From positions 672,083 to 736,082 of the forward strand of contig NZ_JAKNTA010000004.1 of NCBI RefSeq assembly GCF_022288725.1: DNA of 64,000 nt, given 5' to 3'. The notes below the pieces were generated by a model. That model was not told the DNA's origin. It saw nothing but the letters and a program-made list of their open reading frames with translations, and did no database searches. The position numbers and the translations under genes were made by a program. This DNA is from Kitasatospora sp. A2-31 (GTDB lineage Bacteria > Actinomycetota > Actinomycetes > Streptomycetales > Streptomycetaceae). Shown piece after piece: positions 9,359 to 18,208 of the stretch. Position 1 is the first letter of the stretch. Each line of letters begins with the position of its first letter.

Positions 9359-10735
9359 GTGCAGACGCGACGCGACCACGTGCAGTCCTACCAGTTCGCG
9401 GTGGGCCGGCTCGCCTCCGCCCTGGTCGGCGGGGATCCGGGGCAGGGCGACAGCCCGACCCGCCGCTCGGCCTTCGGCACCGTCCTCGGCGCCGGCGTCG
9501 CCGTCCTGCTCTGCGGCGGGTTCGCGGTGTCCGGGCTGCTGTCGCCCTCGGCCGGCACGGCGTGGCGCAAGAACGGCGCAGTGGTCGTGGAGAAGGAGAC
9601 CGGCAACCGCTACGTCTACCTGGACGGCGAACTCCACCCGGCCCGCAACCAGGCCTCGGCGCTGCTGCTGGCCGCCGGCCCCGGCACGCCGGAGAGCGTC
9701 TCCGCCGGGGCACTGGCCGGGACGCCGCGCGGCGTCCCGGTCGGCATCCCGGACGCGCCCGACGCCGTGCCCGCCGCGTCCCGCCTGCTCTCCGGGAGCT
9801 GGGCGCGGTGCTTGCGGACGGACGTGACCGGTGCCCGGCCGCCTGGCGGGGCGGCGTCGGAGTCGGCGGGCGGGAAGGGCCCGGGCGGGGACGCCCGGAA
9901 CGGGGCGGCCGTCGGGCAGGGCCTGGTCTTCGGCGCGGCCGCCGAGGCGCTGCCCGCGCTCGCCGCCGACCGCGCCGTACTGGTGGCGGGCCCCGACGGC
10001 GCCCGCCACCTGCTGGCCGGGGGCACCAAGTACCCGGTGCCCGCCGACTCCGCGCTGATCGCGCTCGGCCTGGACGACCGCCCGGCCGTCCCCGCCCCCG
10101 CGGACTGGCTCGCCGCGGTGCCCACCGGCCTCCCGCTGACCGCCGACCCGGTCCCCGGTGCCGGCGCCCCCGCCGGCACCGTCGCCGGGCAGGGGACGGT
10201 CACCGGCCAGCTCTTCCGCACCGGCCCGGGCCCCGACGCCCACCACTACGTCCAGCGGGCCGACGGCCTCGCCCCGGTCGGCGCCACCGAGTTCGCCCTG
10301 CTCGCGGCGGTGCCCGGCGCCGCCGCCCCGCGGACGGTCGCCCCGGCGGACATCGCCGCCGCGCCCGTCTCCGCGGACCGCTCCCTGCTCAACCGCCTCC
10401 CCGCCGTACTCGGCCTGCGTGCCCCCGACGCGGGCACGCTCTGCCTGCGGACCGCCCCCGGCGGCGCGGCCGTCGCGGTCCTCGCCCCGGTCGGCCTGCG
10501 ACCGGTCGTCATGCCGCCCGGCAGCGGGCTGGTCGCCACCGCACCGGGCGGCGGGCCGGTCTACCTGATCACCGAACAGGGCACCCGCTACCCGGTCGCC
10601 GACGCCGACGCCGCCCGCGCCCTGGGTCTCGGCGACACCCACCGGGCCGTCGTGCTGCCCGCCGACGTGCTCGCGCTCCTCCCCGAGGGGCCCGCGCTCA
10701 GCCGTGCCGCCGCGGCCGTCGGGCGGCGGTCATGA
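9359..10735 (+). CDS. eccB: Type VII secretion protein EccB
   Basis: The protein has 458 residues. The N-terminus MQTRRDHVQSYQFAVGRL is the family hallmark. One membrane helix (about 38-63) follows, then a large extracytoplasmic part starting WRKNGAVVVEKETGNRYVYL, with the internal repeats typical of EccB. EccB sits on the outside of the ESX membrane complex and holds the EccC/EccD units together. The GTG start at 9359 follows GGGGAGGAG. The final TCATGA overlaps the ATG of the next gene, so the genes are co-translated. Confidence 0.95.
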   Translation: MQTRRDHVQSYQFAVGRLASALVGGDPGQGDSPTRRSAFGTVLGAGVAVLLCGGFAVSGLLSPSAGTAWRKNGAVVVEKETGNRYVYLDGELHPARNQASALLLAAGPGTPESVSAGALAGTPRGVPVGIPDAPDAVPAASRLLSGSWARCLRTDVTGARPPGGAASESAGGKGPGGDARNGAAVGQGLVFGAAAEALPALAADRAVLVAGPDGARHLLAGGTKYPVPADSALIALGLDDRPAVPAPADWLAAVPTGLPLTADPVPGAGAPAGTVAGQGTVTGQLFRTGPGPDAHHYVQRADGLAPVGATEFALLAAVPGAAAPRTVAPADIAAAPVSADRSLLNRLPAVLGLRAPDAGTLCLRTAPGGAAVAVLAPVGLRPVVMPPGSGLVATAPGGGPVYLITEQGTRYPVADADAARALGLGDTHRAVVLPADVLALLPEGPALSRAAAAVGRRS

Positions 10736-13347
10736 GGCTGCGCCTGACCGCCGCCGCGGAGGGCGGCGCGCTGCTGGTCCACCCCAAGGGGCGGCCGGAC
10801 GAACGGGCGATGGCCTTCGTCCGCGGACTCGCCCGGGACGACCTGCACACCCTGGTCGTGGTCGACCTGCCCGACGACGCCGTCGGCACCGCCTGGCCGT
10901 CGGTGGCCCGCCTGCTCGCCCCGGCCCGGTACCGCAGCCTGCGGCTGGTCTTCGGCCGCGGCGGGCGCGCGGACGTCCGGCAGGCCGCCGCCGGGATCGC
11001 CGACCGGCTCGGCCGCGAGGTGCTGGCACCCGACGGCGAGCTGACACCGACCGTCACCGGCGGACTGTTCGTCCCCGCGCACCACGGCGAGGGCTGGCTG
11101 CGCTACCGCCCGGGCCGGGCCGCCGAACGGGACTCGCAGCGGTTCCCGAAGCCGTCCTGGGAGTTCTCCGCCCCGGTCCGCCCCCGGCCGCTCGGCCCGC
11201 ACGCCGTCGCCGAGCCGCTGCCCTGCGGGGTCTGGGTGCGCAGCACCCGCGCGGAACCGTCGGCCACCGACCGGCGGCGGCTGGTCGAGGCCGTCCCGGC
11301 CGACCCGGACCTGCTGCTGGTGGTCGTCGGCGGCCCCGGTGCGCCGCGGGTCGCGCTCGACGACCTGGCGCGGTTCTGGGCCACGGTGCTCCCCGGCGCC
11401 CGCCCGGCGACGCGGTTCGTGCTGCACGGCGCGCTGGACGTCCCCGACGGGACCGAACCCGGGCCGGCGCTCGCCGCCGCGCTCGGGTACCCGGTCGTCC
11501 GGTACGCGGAGCTGCCGCGCGCCGTACCGGTGGCGGGCGGCGGTGCCGGCGGCGCGGGGGTGTGGCGGCCGGAGGAGGTGCTGCACCTGCCGGCTCCGCC
11601 GCCCGCGGGCGGGACGGGGGCGCCCGTCGGGTGGTCCGCGTCCGGGGGATCCTCGGGGTCGCAGGGGTGGTCCGCGCCCGGCGGGGCCCCCGGGCCGGCG
11701 GCGGAGCCGCCGCTGTCGTCGGACGGCCCGGACGGCGGCCCGGACGGCGGCGCGGAGCCCCGTCGCGGAGCCGGGGGAGCGGCCGGGCCCGGCCCGACCG
11801 CCGTCCTGGTCTCCGGGGGGCCCGGCGGTGAGCCGGGCCCGGTGGCCCCTGCGACTCCCGCGGCTCCCGTCACTGCCACCACCGCTGACGGTCCGTTGCC
11901 GCCCTCCCGGCGCGGGCCGGTCTCCGTGGCTCCGGCGTCCTCCGACACGCCGTCGGCGGGCGGGTCGGCCGGCGACGTCCCGGCCCCGCGGGGCCCGGCG
12001 AGGCCGGCCCCGACCGGACCGGCCCGCCCGGACGGCGACGAGCCCGGTGGCCTTCCGGGTCCCGCCGATCCCACCCCGTCCGCAGCAGGCCCGTCCCCGG
12101 CGCCGGCGGTCGACCTCGCTGCGGAGCCCGACCGCGGATCCGTCCCCGGCCGGTCCCCGGCTTCGGCCGTGGTGCCGGAGGTCCGTCCGGCCGGGGCGGC
12201 CGACCACGGCTCGGTCCCCGCCGAGTCCCAGGCACGCGCCGAGGCGCCGGAGCCCGGCTCCGCCGTGGCGCCCGAGCTTCGGACGGCGACCGTCCAGCCT
12301 CCGGCGCCCGCGCCGGTGCGGGCGGAGCGGCCGGCCCGGGCGCCCGCGCCGAGCTTCCGCCTGGAGTCCGGCGGCCCGGCGCCCGTGCCGGAGCCCGCAC
12401 CCGGGCCGTCCGCCACCCCAGCGCCGCCGACGCCCGCCCGGGAGCCGTCCGCGGCCGCGCGGCCCCCCGCGGCGCCGTCGGCGGAATCGGCTCCCGCCCT
12501 GATCCGGGTGCAGCCGACCCCGACCGCCGCCGCCTGCGCCGTCCCGCCCGAGCGCGGGATCGACCAGGAGCGCAACTGGGTGCGCCGCACCTTCAGCGCG
12601 CAGTTCAACGCGATCGCCGGATCGGTGTCGCGCGCGATGTCGGAGGCGCCTGGCCTGCGCGCCGCGGACCGGGCGGAGGCGGCCGCGGCGCTCACCGAGC
12701 TCGCCGCCGTCCGGCTCTACCTCGGCGGCGACACCGGCGCCGCCGACGCCGCGGTGCGCGGGGCCGCCCCCGGCGCGCACGTGCCGCTGGCGCGGTGCGT
12801 GGCCGCCGGGCTGCGCCGTCTGCCGTCCTACCGGGGGCCGGCCCTGCTGCGCACCCGGCTCACCGACGCGGAGCGGGCGCTGTACCGCGAGGGCGGACTG
12901 CTCACCGAGTGGGCGTTCTGCCACGCCCGCACCACCCTGCGGCCCGGCCCGCCCGGCGCGACCGACGTGCTGATCTGGTCGATGACGGCCCGCCGGACCG
13001 CGCTGCTCGACCCGGAGCCGCCGGACCGGGTGCTCTTCCTGCCGGGCACCGGCTTCAAGGTGCTGCGGGTGGAGGGCCGGACCGTGATGCTGCGCGAGCT
13101 GTCGCCCTCGGAGACGGCCGCCGACGGCCGGGCCGACGCGGCCCCGGCACGGCTGGACGCGTTGGCACTGGCCGCCCTGGAACGGATCCCGTCCGCGCTG
13201 GCCGGCGTCGGCACCGATGAGGGCGCCGAATGCACCGATCCGCCCGGTCTGCTGTCCGCACCCCGCCCGTCCGCACCCCGCCCGTCGGGATCTCGGACGT
13301 CCACATCCCGCCCGTCCACCTCCCCTACGGAAGGAGCCCGCCCGTGA
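10732..13347 (+). CDS. T7SS-locus protein: N-terminal unknown domain, Pro-rich linker, C-terminal ART-like domain
   Basis: This 871-residue soluble protein has no membrane helix or signal peptide. Residues 1-290 form an alpha/beta-looking N-terminal domain I cannot name. Residues 290-600 are a disordered Pro/Ala/Gly linker. The C-terminal part (about 605-830) looks like the ADP-ribosyltransferase fold: helices, then LPSYRGPALLRTRL (the arginine position), a central strand block, and VLFLPGTGFKVLRVEG. The last block closely parallels FILLPGTQLKVTEV in the UDG-ART protein encoded at 30587. The Ser-Thr-Ser strand is replaced and the catalytic ExE position reads PDR, so I infer an inactive, structural or binding domain. 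It fills the slot where other loci encode EccE or mycosin but resembles neither. Confidence 0.6.
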   Translation: MRLRLTAAAEGGALLVHPKGRPDERAMAFVRGLARDDLHTLVVVDLPDDAVGTAWPSVARLLAPARYRSLRLVFGRGGRADVRQAAAGIADRLGREVLAPDGELTPTVTGGLFVPAHHGEGWLRYRPGRAAERDSQRFPKPSWEFSAPVRPRPLGPHAVAEPLPCGVWVRSTRAEPSATDRRRLVEAVPADPDLLLVVVGGPGAPRVALDDLARFWATVLPGARPATRFVLHGALDVPDGTEPGPALAAALGYPVVRYAELPRAVPVAGGGAGGAGVWRPEEVLHLPAPPPAGGTGAPVGWSASGGSSGSQGWSAPGGAPGPAAEPPLSSDGPDGGPDGGAEPRRGAGGAAGPGPTAVLVSGGPGGEPGPVAPATPAAPVTATTADGPLPPSRRGPVSVAPASSDTPSAGGSAGDVPAPRGPARPAPTGPARPDGDEPGGLPGPADPTPSAAGPSPAPAVDLAAEPDRGSVPGRSPASAVVPEVRPAGAADHGSVPAESQARAEAPEPGSAVAPELRTATVQPPAPAPVRAERPARAPAPSFRLESGGPAPVPEPAPGPSATPAPPTPAREPSAAARPPAAPSAESAPALIRVQPTPTAAACAVPPERGIDQERNWVRRTFSAQFNAIAGSVSRAMSEAPGLRAADRAEAAAALTELAAVRLYLGGDTGAADAAVRGAAPGAHVPLARCVAAGLRRLPSYRGPALLRTRLTDAERALYREGGLLTEWAFCHARTTLRPGPPGATDVLIWSMTARRTALLDPEPPDRVLFLPGTGFKVLRVEGRTVMLRELSPSETAADGRADAAPARLDALALAALERIPSALAGVGTDEGAECTDPPGLLSAPRPSAPRPSGSRTSTSRPSTSPTEGARP

Positions 13348-16300
13348 GCAGGCAGGTCCTGCTGGTCTCGCCGGGCCGCCCGGGCGCCCACCGCTCGATC
13401 GCCGCCGCACTCGCCGAGGCGGCCGAGGGGGCGCTGATCACCGTCGCCCCCGGCCGCTACGAGGAGGTGCTGGACATCACCCGGCCGGTGACCGTGGCCG
13501 CCGGGGACGGCGGAACGGTGGAGGTGCACGCCGCCGCCGGCAGCACGGTGGTGGTGGAGGCCGAGGCGGTCCGGCTGTCCGGCCTGGTGCTCTCCGGCGA
13601 AGATCCGCAGGCGCCGGTGCTCGACCTGCGCCGGGGTCAGACCGCGCTCGACGGCTGCCGGGTCACCGGGGCGGCGTGGGCCGCCGTGCTGGTGTGGCAG
13701 GACGCCTCGCTCGCCGCGCGCGGCTGCGCGGTGGCCAACCCCGAGGGCGCCGGTGTGGTCGTCACCTCCACCGGGAGCAGCGTGCTGGAGGACACCGAAG
13801 TGGCCGACGCCGGCTCCTCGGCCGTCGTGGTCGCCGAGCGCGGGCGTCTGGAGGTCCGCGGGTGCCGGCTGCTCCGGCCCCGGGGCAACGGCGTCTGCGT
13901 CAACGGCGATGCGGCGGTCACCGTCGAGCGGACCCGGATCACCGGCAGCGGCAAGCCCGGAGTCGCCGTGGAACAGGCGGGCCGGGCGACGCTGACGGAG
14001 GTCACCGTCGAGGGCAGCGCCGCGGTGGACGCCTACCTCGCCGGCCGCGGCGAGACCACGCTCACCGGTTGCACCTTCGTCGGCTCGGCCGCCCAGGCGG
14101 TGCACATCGCGGACGGGGCGGCGCCGGTGCTGCGCGGCTGCACGGTCACCGGTGCCGCCCGCAGCGGGGTGGAGGTCGCCGGCGGCGCCCGACCGGTGCT
14201 GACGGACTGCGAGGTCACCGGGACGCCGGTCGGCCTGCGGGTGAGCGGCTCCGGAAGCACGGCCGCCGCCTCCGGCCTGACCGTGCGCGACGCCGCCACC
14301 GCCGCCGTCGTGGTGGCCGACGGGGCCGCGGCCGAACTGGACCGGCTGACCGTCACCGGTGGCCCGGGCCACGGCGTCCGGGCCGAGGGCGGCGCGCGGC
14401 TGGCCCTGCGGGAGGCGGGCATCACGCTGACCGGCGGGCACGGCGTCGAACTGGCGGGCCCGTCCACCACCGGCCGGCTCCAGACCGTGCGGATCGCCAC
14501 CACCGGACGGGGCCGGGGGCTGGCCGTGCTGGACGGCGCCACGGCCCACCTGACCGCCGCCACCCTGGACGGCTGCCCGGCCCTGGTCGGAGCGGGTGCC
14601 GAACTGACTGCCCGCGAGAGCGAGTTCACCGGCTCGTCCGGCGTCGGGGTGCAGATCCTGGCGGGCGGCTCGCTCACCGCGGCGGCGTGCCGGGTCACCG
14701 GTGCGCGCGGTCACGGCGTCGAGGTCCACCCGGACGCGCGGGCCGACCTCTCCGGCTGCACCGTGGCGCACAACGGCGGCGACGGCGTGCACGCCAAGGG
14801 CGCGCCCGGGGCGGTGCGGCTCGACGGCACGGACGTCCGGGACAACGCCGCCGACCGGCCGCAGCCCGCCGCGGCCCGGGACGGCGCCGCGGCCCGGGAC
14901 GGCGCCGCGGGGGACGGCGGACCGCCGTCCGCGGTCGGCGGTCCGCTCGCCGAACTCGACGCGCTGGTGGGCCTGGAGAGCGTCAAGCAGGAGGTGACCG
15001 GGCTGATCAACCTCAACCGGATGGCCAAGCGGCGGACCGAGATGGGCCTGCCGATGCCCCCGATGAGCCGCCACCTGGTCTTCGCCGGGCCGCCCGGCAC
15101 CGGGAAGACCACCGTCGCCCGGCTCTACGGCGCCGTCCTCGCCGAGCTGGGAATCCTGGAACAGGGTCACATCGTGGAGGTGGCGCGCGCCGACCTGGTC
15201 GCCCAGATCATCGGCGGCACGGCCATCAAGACCACCGAGGTCTTCACCAAGGCGCTCGGCGGCGTGCTCTTCGTGGACGAGGCCTACACCCTGACCAACC
15301 AGTCCCGCGGCAGCGGGCCCGACTTCGGGCAGGAGGCCGTCGAGACGCTGATGAAGCTGATGGAGGACCACCGCGACGAAGTCGTGGTCATCGTGGCGGG
15401 CTACTCGGAGCAGATGGATCAGTTCCTCGCCTCCAACCCCGGCATGGCCTCCCGCTTCTCGCGCACCGTGGAGTTCCCCAACTACGCGCCGGATGAGCTG
15501 GTCACCATCGTCCGCGGCCTCTGCGCCAAGCACTGCTACGAGTTGACGCCGGACGCCGTGGCGGGGCTGAGCCGCTGGTTCGAGGGAGTGCCGAAGGGGC
15601 CGACCTTCGGGAACGGCCGAGTGGCCCGCCAGGTGTTCGAGTCGATGATCAGCAGCCAGGCGTCCCGGCTCGCCGCGCGGCCGCCGGCGGAGGAGGGCGA
15701 GCTCAGCCTGCTGACGGCCGCCGACGTCGCCGCCGTGCCGGGGTCGGTCGGCGCGGGGCCGGTCGGCGCGGGGCCGGTCGGCGCGGGGCTGCAGGGTGCC
15801 GCCGCCCCGGGCCCCGATGCCGCCCCCGACTCCGTTTCGAGCGCTGCGCCCGCGCCCGCGCCCGGTCCGGCCGCCGCTCCCGCCCGACACCTGGCCGCGC
15901 TGGCCGGCCTGGGCCCCGTCCGGCAGGCGCTGGCGGCCCGGCTCGACGTCCTCGCCGAACTCGGTCAGGGCACCGCGGGTCTGGCCGACGTCGTCCTGGA
16001 GGGCCTTCCCGGCAGCGGCAGACGCGCGCTGGCCGGTGCCTATGCGAGGGCGCTGGCCGGGGCCGGCGTCCTCCCGCTCGGCACCGTGGACCGGCTGGCG
16101 CTGTCGGAGGTCCCGGCCCGCTGGCCGGAGCAGCCGCGCGGCGTCCTCGCGGAGGCCTTCCAACGGGCCGCGGGTGGCGTGCTGCTGGCCGAGGTGGACC
16201 CGTCGTTCGAACGGCGCCCGGCCGCCGAAAGGGCCGCGGTGGTCGACGCGTTGGCGGCCGAGGCGGCCGGACGCGACGCGCACGGCGCCGTCCTGGTGCT

Positions 16301-16631
16301 CTCCGGGCACCCGCCCTACCTGATGGACCTGCTGGCCGCCCGGACCGATCTGGCCGGCACCTTCGCCGAGTACCTGCGACTGCCCGCGTACGGCGGCGCC
16401 GAACTGGCCGAACTGACGGTGCGACGGCTGGCGGTGCTGGGCTTCGAGGTCACCGAGGAGGCCCGCGCCCTGCTGGCCGGGCAGGACCCGGAGCAGGGCG
16501 CCTACGGCGCCCACCGGTTGGCCCTGCGGATCGCCGCGCGGGCCCGCACCCGCACGGTCACCGTGGCGGACCTCACCGGGGCCGGGCCGTCGAGCGAGCC
16601 GGCGGAGCCGGGCACCGCCGTCGCGGTGTGA
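13344..16631 (+). CDS. EccA-like AAA+ ATPase fused to a right-handed beta-helix
   Basis: The protein has 1095 residues, starting at GTG 13344 (GTGA overlap, GGAAGGAG ribosome site). Residues 20-510 are a right-handed parallel beta-helix with some twenty short turns of the pattern xVxGxxxxGVxVxxGAxxxLxxCxVxG. Residues about 530-800 are a CbxX/CfqX-type AAA+ domain with Walker A GPPGTGKTT (about 582), Walker B VLFVDEAYTL and arginine-finger region GMASRFSRTVEF. A second, weaker AAA-like unit (about 840-1080) has GLPGSGRRAL and LLAEVDPSF, lacks the P-loop lysine and is probably inactive. Known EccA proteins use an N-terminal TPR domain to handle substrates. Here a beta-helix takes that place. 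Short in-frame 15-bp repeats encode VGAGPVGAGP in the inter-domain linker. Confidence 0.85.
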   Translation: MSRQVLLVSPGRPGAHRSIAAALAEAAEGALITVAPGRYEEVLDITRPVTVAAGDGGTVEVHAAAGSTVVVEAEAVRLSGLVLSGEDPQAPVLDLRRGQTALDGCRVTGAAWAAVLVWQDASLAARGCAVANPEGAGVVVTSTGSSVLEDTEVADAGSSAVVVAERGRLEVRGCRLLRPRGNGVCVNGDAAVTVERTRITGSGKPGVAVEQAGRATLTEVTVEGSAAVDAYLAGRGETTLTGCTFVGSAAQAVHIADGAAPVLRGCTVTGAARSGVEVAGGARPVLTDCEVTGTPVGLRVSGSGSTAAASGLTVRDAATAAVVVADGAAAELDRLTVTGGPGHGVRAEGGARLALREAGITLTGGHGVELAGPSTTGRLQTVRIATTGRGRGLAVLDGATAHLTAATLDGCPALVGAGAELTARESEFTGSSGVGVQILAGGSLTAAACRVTGARGHGVEVHPDARADLSGCTVAHNGGDGVHAKGAPGAVRLDGTDVRDNAADRPQPAAARDGAAARDGAAGDGGPPSAVGGPLAELDALVGLESVKQEVTGLINLNRMAKRRTEMGLPMPPMSRHLVFAGPPGTGKTTVARLYGAVLAELGILEQGHIVEVARADLVAQIIGGTAIKTTEVFTKALGGVLFVDEAYTLTNQSRGSGPDFGQEAVETLMKLMEDHRDEVVVIVAGYSEQMDQFLASNPGMASRFSRTVEFPNYAPDELVTIVRGLCAKHCYELTPDAVAGLSRWFEGVPKGPTFGNGRVARQVFESMISSQASRLAARPPAEEGELSLLTAADVAAVPGSVGAGPVGAGPVGAGLQGAAAPGPDAAPDSVSSAAPAPAPGPAAAPARHLAALAGLGPVRQALAARLDVLAELGQGTAGLADVVLEGLPGSGRRALAGAYARALAGAGVLPLGTVDRLALSEVPARWPEQPRGVLAEAFQRAAGGVLLAEVDPSFERRPAAERAAVVDALAAEAAGRDAHGAVLVLSGHPPYLMDLLAARTDLAGTFAEYLRLPAYGGAELAELTVRRLAVLGFEVTEEARALLAGQDPEQGAYGAHRLALRIAARARTRTVTVADLTGAGPSSEPAEPGTAVAV

Positions 16632-16787
16632 GCCGCGCAGACCGGGCCCGTCGGGCCGGCGGAAGGCGGCCGGGTGCAGCGATCTCTGGTCGCCGGGGCA
16701 GCGGGGCCGTGATCCGCTACCGGACCGGCCGCGGGATCGACCAGCATGGCGGGCAGGCAGACCCGCCACTCCCGAGAGGACCGGCCG

Positions 16788-17120
16788 ATGGCCAACCAGA
16801 CGACCTCCGTCAGCATCGAGGGGATGCTGTCCGCCCAGGGCAACTTCCAGACCGCGCTGGACGAGGTGAACCGCACCTACACGCAGATGGCGAGCCAGAT
16901 CGAGACCCTGCAGGCGAGTTGGACCGGTGAGGCGTCCAGCACCTACCTCGGCGCGATGAACACCTGGCTGCAGGACTTCGGCACCGTGCGCAGCCAGCTC
17001 GCCCTGATGCTGGAGAAGCTCCAGGCGAACACCGGCAGCTACGACACCACCCACCAGGCCACCACCGACCTGGCCTCCCAGCTCAGCAAGGGGATGGCCG
17101 CCCCGCTGCCCGGGTTCTGA
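16788..17120 (+). CDS. WXG100 (Esx) protein
   Basis: The protein has 110 residues. It forms a helix-turn-helix hairpin with the family signature W-T-G in LQASWTGEASSTY at mid-length, flanked by long amphipathic helices (GNFQTALDEVNRTYTQMA and GTVRSQLALMLEKLQ). It is probably exported by the EccC machine as one half of an Esx heterodimer with the next gene. ATG 16788 was chosen because a GAGAGGA ribosome site lies at the right distance; an upstream ATG at 16746 has none. The C-terminus lacks an obvious YxxxD/E signal, so the partner or another protein may supply it. Confidence 0.9.
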   Translation: MANQTTSVSIEGMLSAQGNFQTALDEVNRTYTQMASQIETLQASWTGEASSTYLGAMNTWLQDFGTVRSQLALMLEKLQANTGSYDTTHQATTDLASQLSKGMAAPLPGF

Positions 17121-17176
17121 GCCGCCCGCCCCCTTTCCCGTAGCGCCGCAGCCCCGCACCCCGGAGGAGTCACCTC

Positions 17177-17467
17177 ATGAGCACCTACACCGTCAACATG
17201 AGCCAGGTCGAGTACATCGTCGGCGAGATGTCGGCGATCAGCAGCAGGCTCCAGCAGACCCTGAGCCAGCTGGACGACGGCACCACGCAGCACCTGAGCG
17301 AGTGGAGCAGCGACGCCCGCAGCACGTACGACGCCGCAAAGCTCCGCTGGGACGCCGCGGCGGCCGACATGGTCCTGCTGGCGCAGAACGCGACGACCGC
17401 GCTCGGCGGGGTCCACGACGCCTACCACTCCGGTGAGCGGTTCGGCGCGGGCCTCTGGGACCAGTGA
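17177..17467 (+). CDS. WXG100-like (Esx) protein with a WSS turn
   Basis: The protein has 96 residues, starting at ATG 17177 after CCGGAGGAG. It is helical throughout. The central turn reads LSEWSSDARSTYDAAK, so the glycine of W-x-G is replaced by serine, which is tolerated in this family. The second helix carries RWDAAAADMVLLAQNATTAL. It is the likely dimer partner of the protein encoded at 16788, from which it is separated by 56 bases. The stop at 17465-17467 is followed by the next start at 17469. Confidence 0.9.
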   Translation: MSTYTVNMSQVEYIVGEMSAISSRLQQTLSQLDDGTTQHLSEWSSDARSTYDAAKLRWDAAAADMVLLAQNATTALGGVHDAYHSGERFGAGLWDQ

Positions 17468-17468
17468 C

Positions 17469-18152
17469 ATGTCGGAGCGCGACGAATCCTCCTCCGACCC
17501 GAACATCAACAACAACGACTACGGGGGAGGGGGCGGGACCGGGGACGAATCCGGCTCGGACTCCGGGACCGGCGGCGACCACCACTGGACCGGCGACCCC
17601 CACGTCGGCGCCGGCCACGGCACGTTCAGCGACACCGATCCGATCCTGCTGCCGACCGTGCCGCGCAACGGTGCCACCGGACCCGGCGGCACCGCGGTGA
17701 GCACGCCCTCGCTGGACCTCTTCGCCGCCAACATCGACCGGCTGATCGCGCCGATGAACGCCGTGATCACCGCGCTGGACGGCGTCTCGGTGGCCCCGGG
17801 CGCCTTCTACCACGCCAATCTGATGCGCAACAAGGTGAACGGGCCCAACGGCGACGACGGGCTGAAGAAGGACTTCGGCGATGCGCTGGCCTCGCTGGTG
17901 ACCGGGCTGACCGACCTGCGGGACGGCGTCCGGTCGCTGAGCGCGAAGTACCGCACGACCGAGGAGGCCAATGCCATGACGGCCCGGGACTTCCAGCTCG
18001 CCATGACGGACGCCGTCGGCGACTTCAACGCCGTGGTGACCGCGGCCGGCGGTACCGGCGGTACCGGCAGCACCGGCAGCACCGGAACGGGCAACGGCAA
18101 CGGCACCGGCACCGGCGGCACCGGCGAGGGCAACGGGAACACCCGGGCCTGA
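17469..18152 (+). CDS. Helical T7SS-associated protein with low-complexity ends
   Basis: The protein has 227 residues, starting at ATG 17469 immediately after the preceding stop, so translation is probably coupled. Residues 1-75 are Ser/Asp/Gly/Asn-rich and disordered. Residues 80-190 form amphipathic helices with no W-x-G (LDLFAANIDRLIAPMNAVITAL, then LKKDFGDALASLVTGLTDLRDGV). The C-terminus is a Gly-Thr-Ser-Asn run encoded by imprecise GGCACC repeats. The helical core fits an Esx-type or chaperone-like cargo partner, but I do not recognise a family. A GCCGAGCC/GGCTCGGC hairpin (about 18157-18188) lies between it and the next gene and could reduce read-through. Confidence 0.75.
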   Translation: MSERDESSSDPNINNNDYGGGGGTGDESGSDSGTGGDHHWTGDPHVGAGHGTFSDTDPILLPTVPRNGATGPGGTAVSTPSLDLFAANIDRLIAPMNAVITALDGVSVAPGAFYHANLMRNKVNGPNGDDGLKKDFGDALASLVTGLTDLRDGVRSLSAKYRTTEEANAMTARDFQLAMTDAVGDFNAVVTAAGGTGGTGSTGSTGTGNGNGTGTGGTGEGNGNTRA

Positions 18153-18208
18153 CGGCCGAGCCGGCCCGGCCCGGCCGCGCGGCTCGGCGGATCGAGAGGA
18201 GAACGGGC

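Noticed and set aside
13344..16631. Possible mycosin or EccE hidden in the EccA-like protein
   Set aside because: No subtilisin Asp/His/Ser motifs and no membrane helices are present. The first part is a regular beta-helix.
12828..17159. Long minus-strand frame opposite the EccA-like gene and the Esx gene
   Set aside because: It is a shadow frame without motifs. The opposing frame has Walker motifs and beta-helix repeats.
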